From: Pseudacidovorax sp. NFM-22
GTDB lineage: Bacteria > Pseudomonadota > Gammaproteobacteria > Burkholderiales > Burkholderiaceae_C
Length of the DNA stretch: 64,000 bases
Direction of reading: 5' to 3'
NCBI RefSeq assembly: GCF_021401245.1
Contig: NZ_JACBFY010000014.1
Location: forward strand, 21,273 to 85,272
In this document: piece by piece, positions 17,980 to 27,716 of the stretch
How positions within the stretch are numbered: position 1 is the first letter of the stretch
How the letters are laid out: each line of letters starts with the position of its first letter
Program-made: the position numbers and the translations under genes
The notes under the pieces: generated by a model
Databases searched by the model: none
What the model was told of the DNA's origin: nothing
The model's input: the letters and a program-made list of their open reading frames with translations, nothing else

Positions 17980-18663
17980 ATGACCAACCTGCCCCCCTGG
18001 GCCCGCGAACTGGGCTCCCGAATGCGCGAGCGCGCCCCGCTCAAGATCGTCGGCACCACCATCTGGGTGTGGGTGTTCTTCATCGGCTACTTCTACCTGC
18101 TGCGCCACCCGGCGCGGCCGCCCCTGGTCATGCCGCTGACCTGGGTCGATGCCTGGGTGCCCTTCGAGCCCCTTGCGCTGGTGCCCTACCTGTCGCTGTG
18201 GCTGTACGTGGGCATCGCCCCGGGGCTGCTGCGCGGCTTCATGCCGCTTCTGGTCTATGGCTTTTGGGCTGGGGCGCTGTGCGCCTGCGGGCTGATGATC
18301 TTCTACCTGTGGCCCACGCAGATTCCTCCGCTGCCGCTGGACCGTGCCGATGCACCCGGCTTCGCGCTGCTGGCCGGCATCGACGCGGCGGGCAATGCCT
18401 GTCCGTCGATGCATGTGGCCATCTCCGTCTTCACGGCGGTGTGGATCGAGCACCTGCTGTGGCGCGTGGGGGCGCCGGCGTCGCTTCGGCTGGCGAACCT
18501 GGCCTGGGTGCTGGCCATCGCCTGGTCCACGCTGGCCACCCGGCAGCATGTGGCCTGGGACGTGGCGGGGGGCACGGCGCTGGGTCTGGTGTTCGCCGCC
18601 GCCTCGCTGCGGTGGCGTTGGCGCGAGTCTGACAAGGCCCCGCGGATCGAACGACTATCATGA
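17980..18663 (+). CDS. PAP2-type membrane phosphatase / inositolphosphotransferase-like protein
   Basis: This 227-residue protein has about five or six transmembrane helices and two of the PAP2-fold active-site motifs: NACPSMHVAIS (PSxH type, about residues 147-157) and TRQHVAWDVAGG (R/H/D type, about 189-200). Such enzymes hydrolyse or transfer lipid phosphates at the membrane. The classic first motif (KX6RP) is not evident, which favours the Aur1/inositolphosphotransferase branch. Its stop overlaps the acyl carrier protein ATG by four bases (ATGA), so the two are coupled. The start is the ATG preceding MTNLPPWARELG; longer in-frame sequence upstream lacks family character. Confidence 0.85.
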   Translation: MTNLPPWARELGSRMRERAPLKIVGTTIWVWVFFIGYFYLLRHPARPPLVMPLTWVDAWVPFEPLALVPYLSLWLYVGIAPGLLRGFMPLLVYGFWAGALCACGLMIFYLWPTQIPPLPLDRADAPGFALLAGIDAAGNACPSMHVAISVFTAVWIEHLLWRVGAPASLRLANLAWVLAIAWSTLATRQHVAWDVAGGTALGLVFAAASLRWRWRESDKAPRIERLS

Positions 18664-18941
18664 AAATTGACATTACAGACAAAAGACTCATGAGCTCGCT
18701 GAAGGAATTGCAGGACCTGATCCAGGAGAAATACGGCATCGACCCTGCCACCCTGGACCCGAACGAGTCCATGCGCGACAAGGGGCTCGATTCCCTCGCC
18801 CTGGTTGAATTCCTGTTCGAGATCGAGGACCGTTTCAAGATCTCCATGCCCGACCCCGATGCGAGCATCGAGACGCTGGCGGGCCTCGCCGCGGTGGTCG
18901 ACAAGGCGCGTGCCGAGGCGGCCGCGAAGCAGGCCTCGTGA
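18660..18941 (+). CDS. Dedicated acyl carrier protein
   Basis: This 93-residue acidic helical protein has the phosphopantetheine attachment motif GLDSLALVEF, with Ser45 as the predicted modified residue. It carries a growing or finished acyl chain for a partner enzyme. It is not the housekeeping AcpP (no fabD/fabG neighbours). It sits between a PAP2 membrane enzyme and a ketosynthase and overlaps both (ATGA at the 5' side, GTGA at the 3' side). A second Met at codon 11 could be the true start of the folded domain, but the overlap favours 18660. Confidence 0.92.
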   Translation: MKIDITDKRLMSSLKELQDLIQEKYGIDPATLDPNESMRDKGLDSLALVEFLFEIEDRFKISMPDPDASIETLAGLAAVVDKARAEAAAKQAS

Positions 18942-20140
18942 CGCAGGTCGCCGTCACCGGGCTGGGTGTGGTCTCGCCGCATGGCGAGGACGCGCAGGCC
19001 ATGTTCGCGGCCCTGATGCGGGGCGAATCCGCCATCCGGCCCGTCTTTCCCGACCTGCCCAGGCCCGCCGCCGCGGCCACGCTGCAGTTCGACGAATCCC
19101 GCTGGTTCACCAAGCTGCAACTGCCCGGCGTGGACCGGGTCAGCCAGCTGGCCGTCGCCGCCGCCGAGATGGCCGTCCGCGACGCCGGCGCACTGGGTGA
19201 TGTGGCGGCCGAGCGCCTCGGTGTCTACGGCGGCTGCGGCATGGGCGGCGCCACCGCGCTGGAGGCCGCCTACCGTGGCAACGGCCGGGTGCCGCCGCTG
19301 ACCATTCCCGCCTTCATGCCCAACGCGCCGGCGTCGCAGGTGGCGATGCGGCTGAATGCGCGCGGTCCGGTGTTCACCTATTCGGTGGCCTGCGCCTCGT
19401 CGGCGGTGGCCATCGCCGAGGCCGCCAAGGCGGTGCAGCGCGGCGAGGTCGATGTGGCCATCGCGGGCGGCAGCGAGGCGCTGATCGTGCCCGGCGTGGT
19501 GCTGGCCTGGCAGGCCATGCAGACGCTGGCGCCGGTGGTGGCGGGCGAGGAGTCGCGCGCCGTGCGGCCCTTCGCGGCCGACCGGGCCGGCTTTGCGCTG
19601 GGCGAGGGCGCGGCCTTCCTGGTGCTCGAATCGGCCGAGCGCGCCCGCGCGCGCGGCGCCGCGGCGCATGCCCTGCTGACCGGCTGGGGCCACAGTTGCG
19701 ACGCCACCCACCTGACCAAGCCCGACGCGGCCGGCCAGGCCCGGGCGATGCGCGCCGCCCTGCAGGTGGCTGGACTGCAGCCCTCCGATGTCGGCTACTG
19801 CAATGCCCATGGCACCGCCACCCGAATCGGCGACGGCGTCGAAGCCGAGGCGCTGAACGCCGTCTGGGGCGATGCCATCGGCACGCTGCGCGTCAGCTCC
19901 ACCAAGGCGCTGCACGGCCACCTGCTGGGTGCGGCCGGCGCGCTGGAGGCGGCCATCACCGTGCTGGCGGTCAAGAACGGCCAGTTGCCGCCCAATGCCC
20001 ATGCCGAGCAACCCGATCCGGCCTTCGGCCTGAACCTGGTGCCGGCGTCCGGGATGGACGCGCCCGACCTGCGCGCGGCCGTCAGCAGTTCCTTCGCCTT
20101 CGGCGGCTCCAACGCGGTGCTGCTGTTCGAACGTTCCTGA
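18938..20140 (+). CDS. Beta-ketoacyl-ACP synthase (FabF-like, type II)
   Basis: This ketosynthase condenses malonyl-ACP with an acyl primer. The full triad is present: Cys152 in SVACASSAVA, His291 in NAHGTATRIGD and His328 in KALHGHLLGAAG, with Lys323 beside it. Length is 400 residues, slightly short of FabF. The start is GTG overlapping the ACP stop (GTGA). The operon PAP2-ACP-KS has no ketoreductase, dehydratase or thioesterase, so it must borrow these from elsewhere or make a short special acyl-ACP. The gene ends 15 bases from the convergent GGDEF-EAL gene. Catalytic competence is read from the motifs; the product is unknown. Confidence 0.93.
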   Translation: MTQVAVTGLGVVSPHGEDAQAMFAALMRGESAIRPVFPDLPRPAAAATLQFDESRWFTKLQLPGVDRVSQLAVAAAEMAVRDAGALGDVAAERLGVYGGCGMGGATALEAAYRGNGRVPPLTIPAFMPNAPASQVAMRLNARGPVFTYSVACASSAVAIAEAAKAVQRGEVDVAIAGGSEALIVPGVVLAWQAMQTLAPVVAGEESRAVRPFAADRAGFALGEGAAFLVLESAERARARGAAAHALLTGWGHSCDATHLTKPDAAGQARAMRAALQVAGLQPSDVGYCNAHGTATRIGDGVEAEALNAVWGDAIGTLRVSSTKALHGHLLGAAGALEAAITVLAVKNGQLPPNAHAEQPDPAFGLNLVPASGMDAPDLRAAVSSSFAFGGSNAVLLFERS

Positions 20141-20155
20141 CCGCGTGCCCGGCTT

Positions 20156-23100
20156 TCAGCCGGGCACGGCCTGCCGCGCGGTGGCAGGCGAGGCCAGCGC
20201 GAACTGCATGTCGGCCAGGGCCCGTAGCAGTTGCGCATGCGCAGCCTGCAAGGTGTCGACGCGGGAACGGGCTTCGTCGATCGCTCCCAGAGCCAGCGCC
20301 CGTCCGACCTCGTCGCTGTGCCGGCGCACGATGGCGTGTTCCTGGCGTACGCGCTCGACCAGCGCGAGGCGGTCGACGGCGGACAGGGTGGGCGCTGCGG
20401 CGGGGTCGGGCAGCGTTGGCAGCGGCGGCATCACGGGGCTCATGAGGCGCCGGCCGTGCTGCAGCGCATGGCGCAGCTGCTGCAGGTGGCCGCGCGCCTG
20501 CACCTCGGCCAGCAGCAGCGGATAGACCTCGTCCGTCCAGCGCACGCGCGCGCAGTCGCGCCAGGCCTGCGGCGGCTGCCACACCTGCACCCAGGCCGGC
20601 AGGTCGGCCGCCGGCATGGGGCGGGCCACGCCATAGCCCTGGGCGCGGTCGCAGCCCATCTGCAGCAGCAGGCGGCCGTGGGCCTCGCTTTCCACGCCTT
20701 CGGCGATGACCCGCCGGTCCAGCGCGTGGACCAGCCGGATCACGCCATGCGCGATCACCAGGTTGTCGCTGTCCTCCAGCAGCTCGCGCACGAAGCTCTG
20801 GTCCAGCTTGATGGTGCGCGCGGGCAGGCGCTTGAGGTAGGTGAGCGAGGAATAGCCGGTGCCGAAATCGTCGATGGACACATGCACGCCGAGCGCGTGG
20901 CATTGCTCGATGATGCGGGCGGCCTTGACCACGTCGTCCAGGCTGGTGGTCTCCAGGATCTCCAGTTCCAGCAGGTCCGCGGCGTCCGGATGCCGCTCCA
21001 GCGCCAGGCCGAGCTTGCGCATGAAGTCGGCCGCCTGCAGCTGCGCGCTGGCCACGTTGACCGACACCGGCAGCCGCAGGCCCGCGGCTGCCCAGCGTCC
21101 GGCCTGCACCAGCGCCTGCTCGATCACCCATTCGCCCAGGTCGATGGTCAGCGCATCGTCCTCCAGCAGGGGCAGGAAGGCGCCGGGCGGCAGCAGCCCG
21201 CGTTCGGGATGCTGCCAGCGGATCAGCGCCTCGGCGCCGAGCACGGTACCCAGGCGCATGTCCACCTTGGGCTGGTAGTGCAGCACCAGCTCGCCGTTGC
21301 GCATGGCCTGCCGCAGGCGCTGCGCATGGTGGCCGACATCGCGGGCATGCCGGTCGTCCTCGGCATCGAAGACATGGAAGCGGCCGCCACCGGCCTGCTT
21401 GGCGCGGTACATGGCCTGGTCGGCATGGCGCAGCAGGGCTTCGGGTTCCACCTCGTCCTGCGGGAAGAAGGTGACGCCGATGCTGCCGGTGAGCAGATGG
21501 TTGCCGCTGCCCACCTGCAGCGGCAGCGCGATGGCGTCGATCACCTGCTGCAGCATGCGGTGGCAGCCTTCGGTGTCGCTGCGCTCGAACAGCAGGACGA
21601 ATTCATCGCCGCCGGTGCGGGCCACCGTGTCGTCGGGCTGGACGGCCGCCTGCAGGTGCCGCGCCACCTGGACCAGCGCCAGGTCGCCCGCCGCATGGCC
21701 ATGGCCGTCGTTGACGGGCTTGAAGTTGTCCAGGTCCATGTAGCAGACGGCCAGCACCGTGGCGCGCCCGCGGGCCCGTGCCACGGCGTGCTGCAGCCGG
21801 TCGGCCAGCAGCACGCGGTTGGGCAGGCCGGTGAGCGCGTCGTAGTAGGCCATGCGCGCCAGTTGCTTCTCCTGCGCCTTCAGGTGCCGGATGTCGGCGA
21901 ACACGGCGACGAAGTTGCTGACCTTGCCGTGGCCGTCGCGGATGGCCGAGATGGACAGCAGCTCGGGGTACACCTCGCCGTACTTGTTGCGGTTCCAGAT
22001 CTCGCCGTTCCAGTTGCCCGTCTCCAGGATGCGCTTCCACATGGCCGTGTAGAAGGCGCGGTCGTGACGGCCCGACTGCATCATGCTGGGGTTGCGGCCG
22101 ATCACCTCGGCGCGGCTGTAGCCGGTGATGCGGCAGAAGGCCGGGTTGACGTCGACGATGTTGCCCCGCGCGTCGGTCAGGGTGATGCCGTCGTAGGCGT
22201 TCTCGAAGGCGGTGGCATGCAGCTTCAGGCGCTGCTCGGCCGCCAACTGCGCCTGGTAGCGCCGCTGCAGCTCGCCATGGGCGCCCGCCAGCTGGCGCTG
22301 CATGCGGTGCCATTGCAGGAAGATCCAGCCCAGGTAGGTGGCCATCAGCATGGCCAGCACGAACAGGACGACGCGCCAGCCGTGAGCCTGGGCATCCAGG
22401 CGCTGCCAGCTCTGCTCGTAGCGGCGCTGCACGGCCTGGATATGGGCGGCGGTGTCGAGCCGGCGCACGGCGTCGATGGCCTCGTCGCGCGCCGTGCGCA
22501 GGCGCCGGATGGCATCGCCCTCGGCGAGCAGGCGCTGGATGGGCAGCGCCAGGGCCGGGTCGTTCTGGGCGGCGGCACGCAGGGTCTCGGCGGCGTCTGC
22601 CGAGTCCTTCCCGTCGCCGCGGCCTGGCAGAAAGCCCAGCACGTAGCGCTGGGTGGCGGCGCGCAGCGGCGTGGTTTCGGTGACTTGCAGCAGGTCCTGG
22701 GCGGCGTCCGGGAGTCGCGCCTGGGCCTGCGCCAGGCCGAGCTGGGCGCGTCGGAATTCCGGCAGGGCGGCGGCCTTCGCATCCATCGCCGTCCGCAGGG
22801 CGTTGAGCGATTGCTGGAGCGCGGGCCGGTCGGCCACCGGCACCACGTCTGGCAGGGCCTCCATGCGCAGGATCTGGTGCGTGGCCTCGGCGGCGAACTG
22901 CGACAGCGGCCGATCGTCGACCGTGCGCCCGGCCTGGAGCGAAAGCAGATGCGTGTCCAGGCCGGCGTCGGCTTCGCGCACGCTCAGCAGCTGGCAGAGG
23001 AACGCCATATGCGCGCTGGCGGGTGCCGGGTCGGCGCGCAGGTAGGTGAGGGTGAGCGCGCCCAGCAGCAGCGCCGCCATGGCGCCCGCGCGCAGGTACC

Positions 23101-23251
23101 AGGCGCGCGGCAGCGATACCGCGCGGGGTTCGGGAAGGGCCGCGGGGGTGGTGGTCCGGGCTGGAAGGCCGCCCCAGTCCGAAGGCGGGACGGAGGGGAT
23201 GGCGCTCATCGGCGCCCCCGCTCGGCCCGGCATTTCGGCAGCAGGCGCCAT
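20156..23251 (-). CDS. Membrane-bound PAS-GGDEF-EAL cyclic-di-GMP protein
   Basis: This protein has 1031 residues from the first ATG; an alternative ATG at 23209 gives 1017. TM1 is about 51-71 and TM2 about 293-313, flanking an all-helical periplasmic region of 220 residues (DAHL-like, a tentative call). A PAS domain lies at about 345-455. The GGDEF domain has an intact GGDEF at 547-551, but the inhibitory RxxD position reads VQPD, so product inhibition may be lost. The EAL domain begins with EALIRW at 674 and keeps the DDFGTGYSS motif. A helical extension of about 140 residues follows the EAL domain and has no recognised domain. Both synthesis and breakdown of c-di-GMP are possible. The gene is monocistronic and convergent with the ketosynthase gene. 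Confidence 0.9.
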   Translation of the reverse strand: MAPAAEMPGRAGAPMSAIPSVPPSDWGGLPARTTTPAALPEPRAVSLPRAWYLRAGAMAALLLGALTLTYLRADPAPASAHMAFLCQLLSVREADAGLDTHLLSLQAGRTVDDRPLSQFAAEATHQILRMEALPDVVPVADRPALQQSLNALRTAMDAKAAALPEFRRAQLGLAQAQARLPDAAQDLLQVTETTPLRAATQRYVLGFLPGRGDGKDSADAAETLRAAAQNDPALALPIQRLLAEGDAIRRLRTARDEAIDAVRRLDTAAHIQAVQRRYEQSWQRLDAQAHGWRVVLFVLAMLMATYLGWIFLQWHRMQRQLAGAHGELQRRYQAQLAAEQRLKLHATAFENAYDGITLTDARGNIVDVNPAFCRITGYSRAEVIGRNPSMMQSGRHDRAFYTAMWKRILETGNWNGEIWNRNKYGEVYPELLSISAIRDGHGKVSNFVAVFADIRHLKAQEKQLARMAYYDALTGLPNRVLLADRLQHAVARARGRATVLAVCYMDLDNFKPVNDGHGHAAGDLALVQVARHLQAAVQPDDTVARTGGDEFVLLFERSDTEGCHRMLQQVIDAIALPLQVGSGNHLLTGSIGVTFFPQDEVEPEALLRHADQAMYRAKQAGGGRFHVFDAEDDRHARDVGHHAQRLRQAMRNGELVLHYQPKVDMRLGTVLGAEALIRWQHPERGLLPPGAFLPLLEDDALTIDLGEWVIEQALVQAGRWAAAGLRLPVSVNVASAQLQAADFMRKLGLALERHPDAADLLELEILETTSLDDVVKAARIIEQCHALGVHVSIDDFGTGYSSLTYLKRLPARTIKLDQSFVRELLEDSDNLVIAHGVIRLVHALDRRVIAEGVESEAHGRLLLQMGCDRAQGYGVARPMPAADLPAWVQVWQPPQAWRDCARVRWTDEVYPLLLAEVQARGHLQQLRHALQHGRRLMSPVMPPLPTLPDPAAAPTLSAVDRLALVERVRQEHAIVRRHSDEVGRALALGAIDEARSRVDTLQAAHAQLLRALADMQFALASPATARQAVPG

Positions 23252-23363
23252 CGCCCGGGCGGGCGTGCAAGCAGGGTGGGTGTGCGCATGGCGGGCCGAT
23301 TCTGGACAGCGCCATCTTCGCTTGTATTGCGCTAAGTCAAATCTTCTGGCGTGCGCCTGCCGG

Positions 23364-24158
23364 TCAAAGAAGGCTCGACACCCGCCCCGCGGCGTCCAGC
23401 AGGTGGGGTAGCAGGCTGTCCTGCATCACCTTGGCGCTGGTCCGGTTGGCCTGGCCGCTGATGTTGAGCGCGGCCAGCACCCGGCCCGCGCGGTCGCGCA
23501 CCGGTGCGGCGATGGAGATCAGCCCTTCCTCCAGTTCCTGGTTCACCAGGCACCAGCCCTGGCGCCGGGCCTGGGCGATGCGCGCGGCGATGGCTTCGGG
23601 ATCGGTCAGCGTGTGGCGCGTGAGCGGGGCGACGGGCGAGGCGGCCAGGCTGCGCTGCAGTTCGTCCTCGGGCAGGGCGGCCAGCAGCACGCGGCCCATC
23701 GAGGTGCAGTAGGCGGGCAGGCGCGAGCCGATGCCGACGTTGATGCGCATGATCTTGTGCGTGGGCACGCGCATCACGTAGACCACGTCGGTGCCCTCCA
23801 GCACCGCGGCCGAGCACGACTCCTTGACCTGGGCCACCAGCGATTCCATGACCGGCTCGGCGCGGTTCCAGATCGGCATCGACGACAGGTAGGCGAAGCC
23901 CAGGTCCAGGATGCGCGCCGTGAGCGAGAAGAAGCGGCCGTCGCTTTCCACATAGCCCAGCGTCTGCAACGTGAGCAGGATGCGGCGCGCACCGGCGCGG
24001 GTGAGACCGCTGGCGGCCGCGACCTCGCTCAAAGTCTGGCGCGGCGCGCTGGCGCTGAAGGAGCGGATGACCTGCAGGCCGCGGGCGAAGGATTGCACGA
24101 AGCCGTCGCCGGGGCGTGGCGCTTCGGAGGCTTCGGTGGAAGACGGGGAGGATGGCAT
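23364..24158 (-). CDS. IclR family regulator of the pca genes (PcaR/PcaU-like)
   Basis: This 264-residue regulator has an N-terminal winged helix (about residues 22-85, recognition helix near LTRAGARRILLTLQTLGY) and an IclR effector domain (about 95-260), with the conserved RVLLAAL and GLISIAAPVRD segments. PcaR/PcaU-type regulators sense beta-ketoadipate or protocatechuate and control pcaIJF. It is divergent from pcaI with a 136-base gap holding a perfect 9-base palindrome, which supports local regulation and autoregulation. The exact effector is inferred from the neighbourhood. Confidence 0.9.
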   Translation of the reverse strand: MPSSPSSTEASEAPRPGDGFVQSFARGLQVIRSFSASAPRQTLSEVAAASGLTRAGARRILLTLQTLGYVESDGRFFSLTARILDLGFAYLSSMPIWNRAEPVMESLVAQVKESCSAAVLEGTDVVYVMRVPTHKIMRINVGIGSRLPAYCTSMGRVLLAALPEDELQRSLAASPVAPLTRHTLTDPEAIAARIAQARRQGWCLVNQELEEGLISIAAPVRDRAGRVLAALNISGQANRTSAKVMQDSLLPHLLDAAGRVSSLL

Positions 24159-24193
24159 GGACGAGGAAGCGGGCTAGAATTCATTCTAAGAAC

Positions 24194-24216
24194 AAATGTT
24201 CGTATAGCGAACATTT
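24194..24216. promoter_or_regulatory. Putative IclR operator between the regulator gene and pcaI
   Basis: A perfect inverted repeat has arms AAATGTTCG and CGAACATTT around TATAG. It is an AT-rich island in a GC-rich divergent promoter region. The GTTCG/CGAAC core resembles operators of PcaR/PobR-type IclR regulators (family knowledge). It lies 36 bases upstream of the regulator ATG and 79 bases upstream of pcaI. Confidence 0.68.
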
Positions 24217-24294
24217 TTCCGGCTTCTTCCCGTCGACTTTCCATGACCCGCGCCTGCCCTCGCAAAGGCAGGCTCCCTGCAGAAGGAACCCCGC

Positions 24295-25002
24295 ATGATC
24301 GACAAACTCGCCGCCTCGGTGGAGGAGGCGCTCCAGGGCACGCCCGACGGTGCCACGGTGCTGATCGGAGGCTTCGGCACCGCCGGCATTCCCGACGCGC
24401 TGATCGACGGCCTCATCGCGCAGGGCGCGCGCGAACTCACGGTGGTCAACAACAACGCCGGCAACGGCGAGGCCGGCCTGGCCGCGCTGCTCAAGGCCGG
24501 CCGGGTGCGCAAGATCATCTGCAGCTTCCCGCGGCAGGCCGACAGCTTCGTCTTCGACGGGCTCTATCGCGCCGGCAGGATCGAGCTGGAGCTGGTGCCC
24601 CAGGGCAACCTGGCCGAGCGCATCCGCGCCGCAGGGGCCGGCATCGGCGCCTTCTTCTGCCCGACGGGCTACGGCACCGAGCTGGCCGCCGGCCGCGAGA
24701 CCCGTGTCATCGACGGCCGCCATTACGTGCTGGAGTACCCCATCCACGGCGACCTGGCCCTCATCAAGGCCGAATGCGGCGACCGCTGGGGCAACCTCAG
24801 CTACCGCAAGGCCGCGCGCAACTTCGGCCCTGTGATGGCCATGGCCGCGAAGAAGACCGTCGCCACGGTGCACGAGGTGGCCGAGCTGGGCACGCTCGAC
24901 CCCGAGGCCATCGTCACGCCGGGCATCTTCGTCAGCCGCGTCGTGAAGATCGGCCGCACGGCCACCCAGGCCGGCGGCTTCAAGAAGAAGGAGGTGGCGT
25001 GA
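24295..25002 (+). CDS. pcaI: 3-oxoadipate CoA-transferase subunit A
   Basis: The alpha subunit of the enzyme moving CoA from succinyl-CoA to beta-ketoadipate, the penultimate step of the beta-ketoadipate pathway. The protein has 235 residues. It shows the glycine-rich GATVLIGGFGTAGIPDAL motif (about 18-35), VVNNNAGNGEAGLAALL (about 49-65) and GAFFCPTGYGTELA (about 117-130). A GAAGGA ribosome binding site lies at 24282-24287. The stop shares one base with the pcaJ start (TGATG), so the subunits are coupled. Confidence 0.96.
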   Translation: MIDKLAASVEEALQGTPDGATVLIGGFGTAGIPDALIDGLIAQGARELTVVNNNAGNGEAGLAALLKAGRVRKIICSFPRQADSFVFDGLYRAGRIELELVPQGNLAERIRAAGAGIGAFFCPTGYGTELAAGRETRVIDGRHYVLEYPIHGDLALIKAECGDRWGNLSYRKAARNFGPVMAMAAKKTVATVHEVAELGTLDPEAIVTPGIFVSRVVKIGRTATQAGGFKKKEVA

Positions 25003-25661
25003 TGGCCGACTACCAACGCCGAACCAAGGACCAGCTCGCCGCCCGCGTGGCGCAGGACATCTTCGACGGTGCCGTCGTCAACCTCGGCATCGGCCAGCCC
25101 ACGCTGGTGGCCAACCATCTCCCCGCGGGCCGCGAGGTGGTGCTGCACAGCGAGAACGGCATCCTCGGCATGGGCCCGGCGCCGGCCGCGGGCGAGGAGG
25201 ACTACGACCTCATCAACGCCGGCAAGCAGCCGGTGACGCTGCTGCCGGGCGGCGCCTACTTCCACCATGCCGACAGCTTCGCCATGATGCGCGGCGGCCA
25301 CATCGACATCTGCGTGCTGGGCGCCTTCCAGGTCAGCGCCACGGGCGACCTGGCCAACTGGAGCACCGGCGAGCCCGGCGCCATCCCGGCCGTCGGCGGC
25401 GCCATGGATCTAGCGACTGGGGCCAAGCAGACCTGGGTCATGATGGACCTGCTGACCAAGCAGGGCGTGAGCAAGGTCGTGGCGCAGTGCAGCTATCCGC
25501 TCACGGGTCTCGCGTGCGTCAAGCGCATCTACACCGACCTGGCGACACTGGCCTGCACACCGCAGGGCCTGCGCTGCATCGACCGCGTGCCGGGCCTGTC
25601 GCTGCAGGAACTCGAACGGCTGGTGGGCCTGCCCATCGCCGACGACGCGGCGGCCGACTGA
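25002..25661 (+). CDS. pcaJ: 3-oxoadipate CoA-transferase subunit B
   Basis: The beta subunit of 3-oxoadipate CoA-transferase, with 219 residues from the ATG that overlaps the pcaI stop. The catalytic glutamate that forms the enzyme-CoA thioester is Glu51 in the motif HSENGILG. Other family segments are NLGIGQPTLVANHLP (about 27-41) and GAFQVSATGDLANW near 106-119. The gene forms a cistronic unit with pcaI and is followed after 39 bases by pcaF. Confidence 0.96.
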   Translation: MADYQRRTKDQLAARVAQDIFDGAVVNLGIGQPTLVANHLPAGREVVLHSENGILGMGPAPAAGEEDYDLINAGKQPVTLLPGGAYFHHADSFAMMRGGHIDICVLGAFQVSATGDLANWSTGEPGAIPAVGGAMDLATGAKQTWVMMDLLTKQGVSKVVAQCSYPLTGLACVKRIYTDLATLACTPQGLRCIDRVPGLSLQELERLVGLPIADDAAAD

Positions 25662-25700
25662 ACACCGACCCTTTCCATCCGATCCAAGGAGACCTTCCGC

Positions 25701-26906
<1,206 letters not shown>

Positions 26907-27515
26907 TCAGCGGCCGATGAGCGCCAGGTAGTCGCTGCGCGTGCGCGGCGACACCGAGGCCAGCACCTGCTCGTACGAGGTGCCATGCCGGGCCAGCAGC
27001 CGCGCGCTGGCCACGGCCTTGGAGCGGCAGAACCAGTGGCAGGTGTGCTGCAGCAGAAGCAGCTCCGCACTCATCATGAAGGCCCGCGGCTTGTCGGCCA
27101 GCCCGGGCTCGTTGGCCGCCACGGCCGCGATGCCCTTCGCATGGATGGCGAAGGCGCGCCGCACATCGAACAGCAGCCGGCCCGACAACAGCGGCTGCGC
27201 CCAGGGCAGCCACATCGGCAGCTTGCTCATCTGCGCCAGCGGCGCCTCCATGGCGGCCACGTCGGCAGCGAAGCGCCGCAGCTGCTCGGCCAGCGATTCC
27301 TCCGTCGCGCACAGCGTCTGCCAGATCTGCCGGCGGCGGTCCTCGTCCGCCTCGTCCAGCCAGCGCAGATAGCCGTCGAGCAGCGTCTCCATCTGGGGTT
27401 CGATGCGGTAGGGCGCCAACTTCGCGCCGAGCAGCGCGATGCGACGTTGTTGATCGCGCCGTTTCAATAAATGCAGGCCGAGCGCGGCCAGGGCCAGCAA
27501 GGCCAGAAAGTCCAT
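26907..27515 (-). CDS. Hypothetical membrane-anchored protein
   Basis: I do not recognise this 202-residue protein. The N-terminal 17 residues form a hydrophobic anchor (LALLALAALGLHLL) followed by a basic KRRDQQRR stretch. The rest is helical and soluble, with a conserved-looking LPMWLPWAQPLLSGRLLFDVRRAFAI region (about 99-124, given by its ends) and a Cys/His/Trp cluster near HTCHWFCRS (about 156-164). Its stop codon abuts that of pcaF with no spacer. No function is proposed. Confidence 0.7.
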   Translation of the reverse strand: MDFLALLALAALGLHLLKRRDQQRRIALLGAKLAPYRIEPQMETLLDGYLRWLDEADEDRRRQIWQTLCATEESLAEQLRRFAADVAAMEAPLAQMSKLPMWLPWAQPLLSGRLLFDVRRAFAIHAKGIAAVAANEPGLADKPRAFMMSAELLLLQHTCHWFCRSKAVASARLLARHGTSYEQVLASVSPRTRSDYLALIGR

Positions 27516-27612
27516 GAAAGTTCCGCAGGGAAATGCCGAAAACGAGGCAGTGTAGGCAGGTCTGCAACACCTGCCGCGCGCGCAACGTCAGAACGAATAC
27601 TTAAGGTTTCCA

Positions 27613-27650
27613 AAATTGTGTCGCGAAGTCCTAAGGTCGAGACACAATTT
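27613..27650. promoter_or_regulatory. Perfect 10-base inverted repeat upstream of the binding-protein/GGDEF operon
   Basis: The arms AAATTGTGTC (27613-27622) and GACACAATTT (27641-27650) are separated by 18 bases. The site lies in the 201-base divergent region, 66 bases before the binding-protein ATG. The arm centres are 28 bases apart. It could be a double-site operator for a dimeric repressor or activator, or a long leader hairpin. No T-run follows, which argues against a terminator. Confidence 0.55.
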
Positions 27651-27716
27651 GCAACATGGCCAATTCCTCTTCAAGATGCGGGGGTTGATTGCGCGCCGCA
27701 CGTTCATTTCCGCCCC

